DNA of 64,000 nucleotides from Peronospora farinosa (GCA_947646735.1 CANTFK010000765.1:1-64000); one strand, 5' to 3'; shown: positions 11,070 to 21,353, counted from the first letter of the stretch. The notes: generated by a model from the sequence alone, not told the origin. Made by a program: numbers and translations.

Positions 11070-11837
11070 CTAATGAAATTCATCCACAGACATTTCGTCT
11101 AGCTCTAAAAGAGCATTTAATGATGGGAGGTCCTCAAGGTCAACCTCACCATCTACATCACCTGTCACTCCGTTGACCAGGGTGTACAACTGGTCATTGA
11201 CATTACTATGCGATAAAACAGACGCTTTGCGTCTCGCAGCCGCCATCTGGCAACGCTGCCGTCTCATTGACGAGACCGTACTCTTCAAAGTACTTGGGAT
11301 ATTATCATCCCCAAGGTCAACAGACCCCTTGTCGTTTACTTGCCCTATGCGAGGGCCGATGTCATTACCGACACCCAGTGGGTCACTAGTACCAGTGACT
11401 TCACTAACAAGGTCATCGACCTTCACTTGCTCTATACGAGAGCCGATGTCATTATCGACATCCAGTGAATCGCATTTACAGCCAATATCACTAACAAGGT
11501 CATCGACCTTCACTTGCTCTATACGAGAGCCGATGTCATTACTGACATCCAGTAAATCGCATTTACAGCCAATATTACTAACAAGGTCATCGACCTTAAC
11601 TTGCTCTATACGAGAGCCGATGTCATTACCGACATCCAGTGTCTCAATATTACTTTGAGTATCACCGGTACGTGCCGTTCCACTAAGTGTCATTGAGCTC
11701 TGCTCGACACTATTATTGTTAACATCGGAGTTTATCAACTCAGACACTCCAATGTCCAGCACACTAACTGAATCAGTTAATGGCTCGCGCCAATAGCACT
11801 TTTGTTTTCTAGCGAAGGTGGGTTCATGACTCTCCAA
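11070..11837 (-). pseudogene. Protease-RT linker with 29-aa tandem repeats
   Basis: An acidic open stretch between protease and RT of the same element, in the same frame as both. It carries four tandem copies of a 29-residue unit built on [17 protein letters not shown] (87-bp DNA repeat, roughly 11,330-11,650). The fourth copy is diverged. No known domain is recognised. It is probably a flexible spacer of the polyprotein that has expanded by slippage or unequal exchange. Confidence 0.6.
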
Positions 11838-11882
11838 AGCTTCGCTAGGAACATTGCGCGTTGCGCCTAAAGTTTTGGATCT

Positions 11883-12238
11883 TCAATAGATCCACGGCTT
11901 ATGGCGTTCCAGCCAGGCCATACCGAGAATGAGATCATATCTCGAGTCCAAATCTAGGACAAGACAGCGTTCAACGCTATTGAAGTCTAAGAACTTCACA
12001 CCTAAGTTCAACGGAACTTTAGGAACGGTGACACGTACACCGGTCGCGAGACACCGTCTTACGGTTATACTGTCACCCTCTTGCGCTTCTAGCGCCTCAG
12101 CATACAGCTGACTCCCTTCAAGGGAGCGACGTCGTACATAATTCCCTGACGCCCCTGAGTCAATTAAAATTGACCATGGTTTCTCAAACCTTAACGGTTG
12201 CCGACACAACCAACAAGCCTGGCTTGTAATTTTGTTCT
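11883..12238 (-). pseudogene. Gypsy retropepsin-like aspartic protease
   Basis: The retropepsin active-site motif ILIDSGAS is present near the start, followed downstream by the second conserved ILGMAWL (ILG-type) motif. Size and order between gag and RT fit the protease of a Ty3/Gypsy polyprotein. A TGA at 11883-11885 ends the open stretch just after the ILGMAWLERH region. The following codons continue in frame to the linker, so this stop looks like a point mutation rather than a natural end. A frameshift lies just upstream at about 12220. Confidence 0.7.
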
Positions 12239-12338
12239 ATGGGAGCATCCACAGAACCACCTGGGGATAAGCCCTGTTTACCTTTACCTCCTAAAGATCC
12301 AACAGAACTTAGTTCTTTCCCAGTAGGGCGCCCCGCGC

Positions 12339-13346
12339 CTACTGGGAGTTGACGTTTTCCCCTGCGGTGCTCGCCTTTTGGCTAGGAGCAGGGTTTCGGC
12401 TTTGCCGATTTGAACGTTGCTTTCGCAACGGACAGCTAGGGCGGAGATGCCTAGTGCTTCCGCACATGTAACATCTACGGATGCTACCTTGCTGCTCAGC
12501 AGCTTGAAGCTCAGCTTCTTCAGCATGGCTGAGATCCATGGGTTCCGCCCTATTAGAGGTATTTGATTGATACCAGGGCAGACCATATCGAGCAGATTTA
12601 AAATTAAATTCAGCGTTAAACGCTACGCTTACTGCCTCCTCAAAAGTTGAAGGCTGGACACGGAAAACTTCCGTCCTGGCGACCCCAGTGCGAAGTCCTT
12701 CCATAAAAATGGTTACTCGGACTTCCTCTGCCAGTGGGTCCTGCTGCATAGCAGCAATGAGAGTTCTCAACTCTTGGACATAGTCCGACAATTCTTTCTT
12801 ACCCTGTCGGGTAGCTAGGAAGCGTGAGCGCACACGATAAGCCTGATTAGGCGGTGCAAACACACAAGTTAATTGCTTTTTAAGCATTTCCCATGTGGGA
12901 AATGCAGCATTTACAGAGACATCGCTCGTTAGAGCCCACTCTCTAGCTCTTCCACCGAGCTTAGAAATGGCCAAGCCAACTCGTTGCTTATCGGATACAA
13001 GCATGGCGGCATCCATTGCCATTTCAACTTCTCGGATCCAGAGGAGAAGGTTCTCTCCCTCCTTCCCCTCGAAGGTCTTTACATTTAAAACAAGTGGACG
13101 AGCCTTTGGCTCTGCATCGGGCACAGGTACCGGAATGTACTGTGTAGGCGCAGCTGACGCTGCCTGGTCATGGACCTGCCCAAGTAGCGTTGCCTCATAA
13201 TGCATAAAGGCCTCAAGGCGAGCATTAAGGACCTCCAGGCCTTGGGCCAAAAGGGCCTCGATTTGATCAGGCCCGACGAACGCAGATAGTTTATCTAAGG
13301 CGAGTCGTTGCGCCTCAGAGAGGTGATTTTGATTCTCCATTCTCAC
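12339..13346 (-). CDS. Gypsy gag polyprotein with one zinc knuckle
   Basis: A 335-residue gag. Its retrotransposon-gag core spans roughly residues 100-235 ([13 protein letters not shown] through a TFEEAVSVA stretch). A CCHC zinc knuckle, [14 protein letters not shown], lies near residues 290-305 and is followed by a basic Gln/Arg-rich tail. It starts at an ATG about 45 nt downstream of the putative primer-binding site at 13391-13398. It belongs to the element with 5' LTR 13401-14044 and should package element RNA. It ends at TAG 12339-12341, after which protease coding resumes in another frame, so the end is probably a mutation. Confidence 0.8.
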   Translation of the reverse strand: MRMENQNHLSEAQRLALDKLSAFVGPDQIEALLAQGLEVLNARLEAFMHYEATLLGQVHDQAASAAPTQYIPVPVPDAEPKARPLVLNVKTFEGKEGENLLLWIREVEMAMDAAMLVSDKQRVGLAISKLGGRAREWALTSDVSVNAAFPTWEMLKKQLTCVFAPPNQAYRVRSRFLATRQGKKELSDYVQELRTLIAAMQQDPLAEEVRVTIFMEGLRTGVARTEVFRVQPSTFEEAVSVAFNAEFNFKSARYGLPWYQSNTSNRAEPMDLSHAEEAELQAAEQQGSIRRCYMCGSTRHLRPSCPLRKQRSNRQSRNPAPSQKASTAGENVNSQ

Positions 13347-13400
13347 AGAGGGTCAGTCTTTAGAGACTCAGGTGTAGGATTGACTACTAGTGCTACCAAG

Positions 13401-14044
13401 TGTAGCGGAGCTGCACAGCTCTTGAGCCAGAGGAAGACTTTTAATCTGGAAGCCTCTTAGTTCTAGATAACTAAATAGAGTGAAGGCTAAAAGCCACTTA
13501 GTTCTGAGGAACTAATTAAACGACTTAAAGTCACCCTGTTCTAAGGAACTAGGAAAGAGACTTTTAGTCAATCAAGCAATATGCTTAAGGTTCAGAGAAC
13601 CAACGCACAGAGTGCAAGAACAATCTAGAAGCTTAAGGGTTCAGAGAACCAACGCACGAAGTGCACAAGAGAGCAAGTCAGAACGACTTGCGATCTTAAA
13701 CTCAAAAGAAGAACTGATTATATTTATGCTTTAAGATTTTATGAATAGTCCTACTCTAAGTACACTACACTAGATTAATTACTATTATAGTAATTATTAT
13801 ATGCAGACTTTGCTATTGGACGACGTATCGTCTAAACATCTGTGTATGATGTACTTAATACAGCGTTAGTGATTTATCGAATCCCAATCGATAAGATACG
13901 GTATTACCGAATACCGTATCTTTAACGCTCATACTTAATACCTCTCTAAAGAGAAGTATCAATAATGCATTATATGCAATAGCAAGGGGACTTCAACTGT
14001 AAACTCTCGGAAAGACGCTACAACCGTCGTGTAACCCCGTTACA
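13401..14044 (-). mobile_element. 5' LTR of the minus-strand Gypsy element
   Basis: On the minus strand it starts TGTAACGGGGTTACAC (14044) and ends GCTACA (13401), nearly inverted termini. Two bases later comes TGGTAGCA (13398-13391), placed as a primer-binding site. The LTR is full of short perfect hairpins: a 13-bp stem with ACCG loop at 13893-13922, repeated AGTTCT-NNN-GAACT type pairs at about 13450-13560, and two GGTTCAGAGAACC palindromes near 13590 and 13640. No partner LTR is present. Confidence 0.7.
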
Positions 14045-14577
14045 GTGAGGCCTTGCAGCCTCAAACACTGTTGCCTAGCTTTGTAGCAGCGGATGGTGCA
14101 GAAGAACCGAGGAGCGGCAGATTTGCATTCGTAATTTGCATCTCGCAAGATGTTTTCTTGCAGCTATTGAATTTACAATTTTCCCATGGTGGCACGTTCC
14201 CGATGCTTGGGTCAGCGAGCTGCTGTTTCTTACCAACACGCCAGCCGAAACACGTATAATACGAGGCAAAGAACGTAATCGTCTACTTATTCTATGCTAA
14301 GTCTATTTTCGTAATTTGAAAGCATTTGATTCTTACGCCAAGCAATTCAGTGAACCAACCGTCAAAGACCCACTTGTGTAACAATAATATGAAGCTGTCG
14401 TAGACGTTCAGCCCGAAAATTGCAAGCTGGTTCCACTGATTGGTTGTCTCGCTGCCATGCGGCCTCTGGCGTGCGGGTGATAAGGCACGCAAGATACTGA
14501 CTACTGCTGGTAAATATTGCATATTTTTACTAGGTACAATCTACTGAAGCAAGTAAATCGGGATATCCATTGTATAG

Positions 14578-14622
14578 CTTGACAGGGACATTCCCTGCTA
14601 CACAATGGATGTCCCTGTCAAG
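14578..14622. repeat. Perfect 14-bp inverted repeat (hairpin)
   Basis: CTTGACAGGGACAT at 14578-14591 is the exact inverse of 14609-14622. Pairing extends imperfectly on both sides to about 20 bp. An overlapping CCATTGT/ACAATGG pair (14567-14573 with 14602-14608) could form an alternative fold. Confidence 0.8.
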
Positions 14623-14853
14623 TTGTAGTCTTCAATCGTCTGTAGTCAAAGAAAGACTCACTTTTTTGTCGGCTGTCTGACACCTTTCACCGCATGAAAA
14701 GATCACTTGGTTTCTATATACTTACTGCCTGATACTTCCCACAGATGTTCTATCTCAAAAAAGCCGCATTTAGCTACGAAACGTCGGGGGTGGACTTTAG
14801 AATTCAGTACGACAATATCAGGGGGTTGGGCAGTGTCTGAATCTCTGACGTAT

Positions 14854-14867
14854 TCATTCTGCTATTC
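14854..14867 (+). promoter_or_regulatory. Initiator-like core promoter of the first TIR gene
   Basis: TCATTCTGCTATTC resembles the oomycete initiator plus flanking element (consensus TCATTYYNCAWTTT). It lies about 135 bp upstream of the ATG at 14990, a plausible leader length. The match is partial. Confidence 0.35.
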
Positions 14868-14989
14868 TTGTCACTTGTAAACGCTATTACGCGGCTCACG
14901 TGACACAATAAATTCGATTAGGCTCATCACATACTTGTAAAACACTCGTCAAATCTAGAGAGACCAAGTGACAAAAGAGTTTACTTGCA

Positions 14990-17900
14990 ATGTACAAAGG
15001 AATGTCCACACCTCAGAGTGACAAAATGATGACATTGCGTCCTCGAATGTCCGACGTGGAGGTCAAAATGATATCTCATGGAAGTCGTCGATCTTCCATG
15101 TTTATCGATGGACAGGGCATATCACGAGAAGACGATCAGGAAGAGACTCAACGCATCCCCATGATCCCACTTATGGGTCAAGGATCAGCTAAACCAAGCT
15201 TTGTCTCAGGTCTCAGTATGGGTTCACACATGTCTTTTAATCAAGTGCGTGGTACATCTAACGCGGAACAATTGCGTAGACGTCTTCCTACTACCCTGTC
15301 TAGCAAGAAAAAGTCTTTCTACAGTGTCCACACCAATGTCGCCTTGCGAGGTGAGATGCCTCGTGTGCCTCGTCATTGGCTCAATGCACGCTTTCGACAC
15401 AACACTTTCTTTGCTCGACGTTTGTTACACTCAGGACTACCCTTAGCTTGCGTCCTGGCTGCTGGATTGGGGTTCTACTATTTTTACAAACCTCACTGGA
15501 TCATGCTAAACTCCACGTCTGCACCGGATCACTACGGTTTTCTACTCCACTCACCCAGATTAGTCTACACTTTTCGAGCTTCGAGCTGTGAAAACGTCGT
15601 GGGGTTCTCGGCATTAATTTACCACACTCTTCCGGCGGTGCTTTTGCTGTGTTTGCCAGGTTCGGGTTGGCGTTTGTTTGAACCTTTCAAGCGAGATGAA
15701 CCTACAGCCACAGTCCTTGATGCTTCAGGAACGCAAACGGACAAGACGGATATTGAATGGGGAAATGGAGGAATGGACCTGGATGAAGTCAAAGGTGATG
15801 ATATCAACCTTACCAAGATTAAGCGGCGGCTGGTGTTTCAGTTCTGCGAGTTGGTTGCGGTGCTGTTGCTACTTTTTCAAGCAGTCGTGTTGATGTTTTT
15901 CCTCTACATGTTCTTTAAAGGCGGTGTCTTTACATGCAATGTGCACGCAGTGCAGTTATTTGGACTTGTCAGTATTGTGTGCTTTGTATGGATTTTCACG
16001 GAACTCCAGTACTTTGCACGCTTTCGTGAACACATTAAAATGCTTCTGGGAGCATTTCAAGAAAGTGACCAGACAGGTGACGTTCGCAATCATGTCATGG
16101 ATCCGGGTGTTGATCAGCTTATGAACCAGTCTGACAAAGCTTTAGCGGTTGTGCGAAAACGACTGTACAAGGCAACTCGTCAGGGTGATCTGCGTGAAAT
16201 GCAAGACATCTTGGACTACGCGGAAGCGGCAGGTTTGACCAGCGATAAGCAAGGATTTCCACGCAAGAGCTATGCTGCAGCTTCTCTTTTCTTTGGTTTC
16301 TTCGCGCAGTCTCGAAAGAACCCGGTGCATGTAGCAGCTTACCATGGTAATATTCGCGCTTTGGAGCTGCTGGAGGCTCGGGGGTTTGACGTCACAGCAA
16401 TGGATAAGTTTAACCGTGTACGGTTCTCAACTGGAGACCTCTTCTGGTACTTTGCTCGTTTCTTCGTGGCGCGCCCTGGAGTAGACGGAGGAGGCTGTGA
16501 TGAAGAATCGGCTGCATCGATATTTCGGACAACACTAGTAACTCCGCTGCATTGTGCCGTGTCCACAGGTCAGTTAGAGACCGTACGATGGCTACTTTCG
16601 CGTGGAGTGTCACCTCGTACTCTAGCACAATCTTCGTACCGTTCGGATCGGGTACCACCGCTTTTCTTGGCAGAGCACCCTGATATTGTCCACGAACTGC
16701 TTGTACATGGTGCTGACCTTTTGGCTGTTCCAGATCCAGGATATATGAACACGTTGACGGCGTTGCAACTCGCTTACCTGCGAGGCAATTATGCCGTAGC
16801 ACAAGAACTGGAAGAATGGGGTGGCGATGTGGCGCTCACTCCGTTTCACTCGGCTGCTGGTCGGAACGATGTAATGGCTGTGCGGAAGTTCTTGCGAAAA
16901 AAGACGGATGTAGATTGTCTAGGTGAAATGGGCTATATAGGGCTCAATCGACGAACTCCGTTGCACTGGGCAGCCATAAGTGGTGCGCTGGAGGTGGTGG
17001 ATCTGCTTCTAGAAGCTGGTGCTGACCCGAATTTTCAGGATGCTCGTGGACGTTCACCGCTGCATTGGGCGGCACGACTTAACAAAACCGATGTGGTGCG
17101 CTCACTACTTGAAGGTGGTGCTGACCCTAAAATGGTAGACATTGACTTCATGACTCCGTTAATGTGTGCTGCGAGTCGTCTTGATGCGACGCGTGAGCTG
17201 TTTGGCATTCTTACGTCTGCAGGTGCCAATATTAATTATCAGCAGCCCACCACAGGTGACACAGCACTACATATTGCTGTGCGAGAGGATAACGAGCACT
17301 CGGCGCTCGCGATTTTGGCCAACGGTGGCAACCTTATGAAGATGAACATTGAGGGTTTACGGCCGTTAGACTGTACTACGTCAACGCGATTGCTATTTGA
17401 AATCAAGCGAGCTGCCGGACAGCGAGATGTGATGATTAGCTACACGCACTCGCACGCTGAATTTGCTAAGAAAATTCGCAAAGCTCTTGAAGACGCAAAT
17501 GTGACGACATGGCTGGACTTGATGGATCCAAGTGGCATCGGCGGTGGGTCTGTCTGGCGTGAGGAGATTGCACGGGGAATTACGAATGCTGCTGTGGTGC
17601 TATGTCTTCTTACTGAGGATTACGCGCAGTCAGAATGGTGCTTGAAAGAATTGGCATTGGCGAAGCAAGTTGGCACTCCAATTTTGGCAGTGTCAAGTGA
17701 AGGTGTGAGCATTGGCGAGGATTTACAGGTGTATTTGTACACTCGGCAGCTGATTCCGTTCGAACCTGCCATCACCCAAACCAGACGTAATAGCACGAAT
17801 GTACGGCAGATTGAGTATGACTACGACGAAGCTAAGTTCAAGACGCAGTTTCGGTTGCTGCTTGATGGAGTGCGTGATGAAATTGAAAAGAATCGCGACG

Positions 17901-18736
17901 CTGTTCAGCAGAAAAATATTGCGAGCAATCGTCGCGACAATGGACTCGAGCAGATTTCAAGTGGAACCATGTTAGCGACCTCGGGGGGTGGTTTTTCTCG
18001 ACTCTTTGAGCGATGGGATCCCGAAGCGAGTGGCGCACAGAAGCAATTTGTCTTTATCTCGCATGGAGACAAGCACGCAGGTTTTGTGCAGCAGCTGTAC
18101 TGTGAACTTACAGACGCTGGTGTCACGTGCTATGGTGACCGTAACGTGGAAGGTCAAGGCTTTGAGGACCGTATCCACGCTACTCGAGAAGCCATTCTAC
18201 AATGTACTTGCTTCCTGGTCATTTTATCAAAGCAGACAATGGACAGCGAGTTGGTACGGGATCAATTGGCGTTTGCAGAGGACAAGGGGCGATCTATTTT
18301 TCCTATTGCATTGAATGATCTAGATCCTGGTCTCGACAAGCGCTACTCACTTGCTCGTAATGAGATATTCCACTTTATGGGCAACGGAATGAGCTTTAAA
18401 CCCAGTGCTGATCGTCTGATTCAACGATTACGTCGTCACTATGTGCCTCGTGACGAGACTCTCGGGACGATCTTGAACAAGAGTACGCGAATTGCCAGTG
18501 CCAATACTTCCTTCGTCTCGTTTGGCTTTCGGGCGACAGATTTTGATGGGGAAACTACGGATGAGACGCTTATCAAGGAAGGAGCTGTACTACGTGAAAG
18601 TGACACTTTTTCTAGATTTAGCAGACATGATGCAAGCATAGAGATCGAGTCTAGCGCTGTCACGCGTAATTTCGAGTCGATTTCAGGCATTGATGATGTC
18701 CAATTGGACCTTTCTAGCACGCATGTTCGAATGTAA
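14990..18736 (+). CDS. Membrane protein with ankyrin repeats and two TIR domains (paralogue 1)
   Basis: A single-exon 1248-aa protein. A basic, Ser-rich N-terminus is followed by four predicted membrane segments (about residues 148-166, 203-223, 282-309, 321-340). Roughly nine ankyrin repeats follow (about 405-805; TPLHCAV, TPLHWAA, SPLHWAA, TALHIAV). TIR 1 spans about 812-930 and a second TIR-like domain about 1018-1150, then a Ser/Thr-rich tail. TIR 1 begins VMISYTHSH and has SEWCLKEL, with E887 in the place of the catalytic Glu of NADase TIRs such as SARM1. TIR 2 begins FVFISHGDKH but reads SELVRDQLAFA at the same place, so the Glu is replaced by Gln. A 1576-aa paralogue lies at 52371-47641. 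A membrane-bound signalling or NAD-consuming role is inference; the domain calls are strong. Confidence 0.9.
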   Translation: MYKGMSTPQSDKMMTLRPRMSDVEVKMISHGSRRSSMFIDGQGISREDDQEETQRIPMIPLMGQGSAKPSFVSGLSMGSHMSFNQVRGTSNAEQLRRRLPTTLSSKKKSFYSVHTNVALRGEMPRVPRHWLNARFRHNTFFARRLLHSGLPLACVLAAGLGFYYFYKPHWIMLNSTSAPDHYGFLLHSPRLVYTFRASSCENVVGFSALIYHTLPAVLLLCLPGSGWRLFEPFKRDEPTATVLDASGTQTDKTDIEWGNGGMDLDEVKGDDINLTKIKRRLVFQFCELVAVLLLLFQAVVLMFFLYMFFKGGVFTCNVHAVQLFGLVSIVCFVWIFTELQYFARFREHIKMLLGAFQESDQTGDVRNHVMDPGVDQLMNQSDKALAVVRKRLYKATRQGDLREMQDILDYAEAAGLTSDKQGFPRKSYAAASLFFGFFAQSRKNPVHVAAYHGNIRALELLEARGFDVTAMDKFNRVRFSTGDLFWYFARFFVARPGVDGGGCDEESAASIFRTTLVTPLHCAVSTGQLETVRWLLSRGVSPRTLAQSSYRSDRVPPLFLAEHPDIVHELLVHGADLLAVPDPGYMNTLTALQLAYLRGNYAVAQELEEWGGDVALTPFHSAAGRNDVMAVRKFLRKKTDVDCLGEMGYIGLNRRTPLHWAAISGALEVVDLLLEAGADPNFQDARGRSPLHWAARLNKTDVVRSLLEGGADPKMVDIDFMTPLMCAASRLDATRELFGILTSAGANINYQQPTTGDTALHIAVREDNEHSALAILANGGNLMKMNIEGLRPLDCTTSTRLLFEIKRAAGQRDVMISYTHSHAEFAKKIRKALEDANVTTWLDLMDPSGIGGGSVWREEIARGITNAAVVLCLLTEDYAQSEWCLKELALAKQVGTPILAVSSEGVSIGEDLQVYLYTRQLIPFEPAITQTRRNSTNVRQIEYDYDEAKFKTQFRLLLDGVRDEIEKNRDAVQQKNIASNRRDNGLEQISSGTMLATSGGGFSRLFERWDPEASGAQKQFVFISHGDKHAGFVQQLYCELTDAGVTCYGDRNVEGQGFEDRIHATREAILQCTCFLVILSKQTMDSELVRDQLAFAEDKGRSIFPIALNDLDPGLDKRYSLARNEIFHFMGNGMSFKPSADRLIQRLRRHYVPRDETLGTILNKSTRIASANTSFVSFGFRATDFDGETTDETLIKEGAVLRESDTFSRFSRHDASIEIESSAVTRNFESISGIDDVQLDLSSTHVRM

Positions 18737-19002
18737 GTGACGTCGAATTACACGAAGAATGGACGAAGATATACTACAAGGTAGAATGTTACTTCAGCGT
18801 GCTGTGACGGTTCCAGTACGGTAGTTACGCGGTTAAGTATTGCCTTAAGTTCATATTTCATGTGTAACTTTATATTGTTTACTTTGTGTGGTATTGTAAC
18901 GACATAGTATTGGAAATATTTGGCTAACTCATCGTCAAAAAACGCGCTTTTATTTTATCCTGTAATAAATAGTAGTATAATATTTACATTGCACATGCTG
19001 CT

Positions 19003-19518
19003 CTATAGTTCAAGTTGAAAAATGAGTTCGTTTGTATCGTCGTCATTGTCGTCGTCGTCGTCATCAAACTCTTGTTGTGCCCATGCAGTGAACAACGAGG
19101 AAGAGGATGTCGATGTGTCCGACAAGTCCAATGCGTCATCCTGTAGAAAACCACACGAGTATTTTTGCTCCGGGCTGTAGTACATGTTCTCCTTGCTCGC
19201 CTGATAGTACTCTCCTTCCTCGTCACTCTCATCGTCGCTCTCGTCATCCGAGGCGTCAGCCACGAGCTCGTCGAGGCCACGACGAATAGCCGTAAGGAAG
19301 TCCACGTGCTCATCTAGCTGGCTCTGCCCCATCTGATAGGCCACCGAATCGTGTGTCATCGCGTCGTCCCCGTCACATTCAGGACGCAGTCGCAGCGCGA
19401 CGTCAATGTCAGTGCAGCTGCCGACAATGGCAATTGGGTCTGCGAGAACAGAGGGCTGAAGTTTTTGGGCCTGACGGAGGAAGGCGCCTGCAGGTTGTAG
19501 TGGAAGCACGTCGCACAT
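19003..19518 (-). CDS. Small acidic protein of unknown function
   Basis: A 171-aa protein read convergently towards the TIR gene. I do not recognise a family. The first half is mixed. The second half is very acidic, with two Asp/Glu/Ser clusters (about residues 88-100 and an Asp run at about 152-163), predicted to be disordered. It begins MCDVLPLQP at a clear ATG. Repetitive GAY/CGT codons behind the Asp run could exaggerate the open frame, so a real gene is likely but not certain. The acidic tail could be a nuclear or chaperone-type interaction region; this is speculation. Confidence 0.5.
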   Translation of the reverse strand: MCDVLPLQPAGAFLRQAQKLQPSVLADPIAIVGSCTDIDVALRLRPECDGDDAMTHDSVAYQMGQSQLDEHVDFLTAIRRGLDELVADASDDESDDESDEEGEYYQASKENMYYSPEQKYSCGFLQDDALDLSDTSTSSSSLFTAWAQQEFDDDDDDNDDDTNELIFQLEL

Positions 19519-21334
19519 TCGTTGGTCTTTGTGCCTTTTTTTTGTTGACTAGCGTAGTAAACAGCAATTTGGGAAATGAATTTTCACCTGCAAGTCGGTC
19601 GACCAGTGCCGCGTCTATTGAGTTGGCGGGATAAGGTGTATATTGTCGTACTTAGTGGAATACTCCGAATCTCAAACTTTGCACCGGAAAATAATGTGAA
19701 AATTAAGATTCAAATCAAATTCTTTCGTTAAGTATTGGTTTGTCGTATTTAATAGTGTTGACAGACCTGGTACTTGTGGCCAATGATACCCGCTATATTA
19801 TATTGAAAAAAAAGCGGCAACTTGAACATGACGTCGCTTGCATATAAAGAGGTTGGATCGACTGCTTTTATCTATGAACCATGTTCAACCAGCTGTATCG
19901 TCTCAACGGGAATGGAAATCGCTGTGGCGTACCACGCGCTATAGCCACTGCGACAGCACGTGGCGGTAGGTATAGCCTGTATTGCCTACGCTTTTACTAA
20001 AAATTGCCCCGTAAAAACGCATTTCTGCTGGTCGTCGGATGATCTTCGTCATTGGATCCGAAACACACTAAAGCATCAGCAAATCCCTCACCTGCAAATG
20101 TGAAGTTTGTGCAACTTCAAGCGTGCTCAGTGAGCTTCAAGCTTGATGTTAAGAATCAACTTGTCGTTTTGGTTTGGGAATCAAATCGACCGAATGGGTA
20201 GTTTAGCTGCACGATGTCTTGATTATTATAGTCCATTAGATTTGTAATTCGCTAGTGACTTAGCTATCGATACTACGATCTGAAAGGTACTCAATATGTC
20301 ACTTACACGCGCTGTACCAGCTTGCCGAGACTTCTTACTAATCTCTGGTTGGGCGTACTTTTTGATAAGTTTCGTGCAGTTTCGATCTACAAAACATGCC
20401 GGAACGAGTCCATCGCTTCGGAAAAATTCGATTATGGCGGCAGGTCGTGGTAGTACCTACGAATAGAAGGGCGGACCGCGAGCATAAGTTATCACGCTTG
20501 TAGCGTAGAAGAGTATTGAGAAAACATTCACTCGACGCTGCACGATGAGTCGCACGCATCAGTAAAACAAGATACTTATACGGACGCTGATAAGAAGGCT
20601 GCTGAATAACGAAAAAGCAGTCTCTAATAGAAAGGCGTAGCAGCACAAAATCCACACTAGATAGGAATGCCTTCTACACTGCGCGTGCTATGCTTAACGT
20701 CGTTAGTTGGTATGAGGGGGGCGCGTTGGCCTTTCTTAAATAAGTGGGCAGCCGGGAATGTTAGCAAGCAAGTAACTGAACATCGAGATGATACTTGACT
20801 TTTTTGTGGAAAAGGCAACATCCCACGTAGTGTGAGCTTGTAATTCACCTTACACAAATGAAGTGCTATAACAATGTATCGTATTGCTGGACGTGCAGTA
20901 CGGAAGTCACATCACGTTTGCACTGGTCTCATATTCTGAACCATGTATAAATAAAGCCCCCAAATGTATACTCTTCGAAATCCAGATACGTTTCGTTCTC
21001 TCTATGGCTGGTGTAACGGTTGGCGATCGTGCCACACTACGTCATAAGTACTGTCTCGACAACAACGCTCTCTCCATCGTCTGCTCCGTTTTAGGCATTC
21101 ATTCGCTAAAAGCGATAGTCAAACCATCTTTATGTGGCGGTCAAGGCTTGCTTCGGGTTCAAAATTTTTTTCCTATATGCTCTCATGTTTAGTCAAAGTC
21201 ATACCATAATTGCATCGTGCAATATGTGAGGAATACTTATTCGTGAGCTGTCGACGGATAGTGCATCGGATGGCAAGATGACGCAATAGTTGATATGAAT
21301 AGCATTCTTCTAGGCATGTATAATGCAGCTAGAT
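19519..21334. other. Intergenic; one possible tiny ORF
   Basis: No convincing gene over 1.8 kb. A TATAAA-containing stretch at about 19845 precedes an ATG at 19881 that opens a 39-codon frame (MFNQLYRLNGNG...). A GTAGGT donor-like site lies inside it at about 19970, so it could be a first exon, but I find no convincing continuation. Confidence 0.3.
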
Positions 21335-21353
21335 CAAAGCTTTATGTGATGCA
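21335..21353 (+). repeat. Left target-site duplication of the LINE
   Basis: CAAAGCTTTATGTGATGCA, identical over 19 bp to 30757-30775, brackets the non-LTR element exactly. Confidence 0.9.

Larger units (their letters stand above)
9398..14044 (-). mobile_element. Ty3/Gypsy element, 5' LTR to RNase H, 3' end missing
   Basis: Minus-strand element: 5' LTR (14044-13401), primer site, gag (13346-12339), protease (12209-11883), a repeat-bearing linker (11837-11070), and RT plus RNase H (11066 to about 9400). Integrase and 3' LTR are absent, and the coding trace stops at about 9398 against the gag stub of LTR C. gag, protease, linker and RT all lie in one frame, interrupted by one pair of compensating frameshifts (about 12339 and about 12220) and by in-frame stops at 11883 (TGA) and 11070 (TAG). 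This suggests relatively recent inactivation. Confidence 0.85.
14045..14989. other. Intergenic, upstream of the first TIR gene
   Basis: Single-copy-looking spacer between the Gypsy LTR and the first TM-ANK-TIR gene. It holds a strong inverted repeat at 14578-14622 and an initiator-like motif at 14854 (listed separately). Short open frames here have no recognisable product. Confidence 0.5.

Noticed and set aside
11173..11658. 161-codon plus-strand frame with repeated [12 protein letters not shown] units
   Set aside because: Shadow of the 87-bp coding repeat of the minus-strand Gypsy linker.
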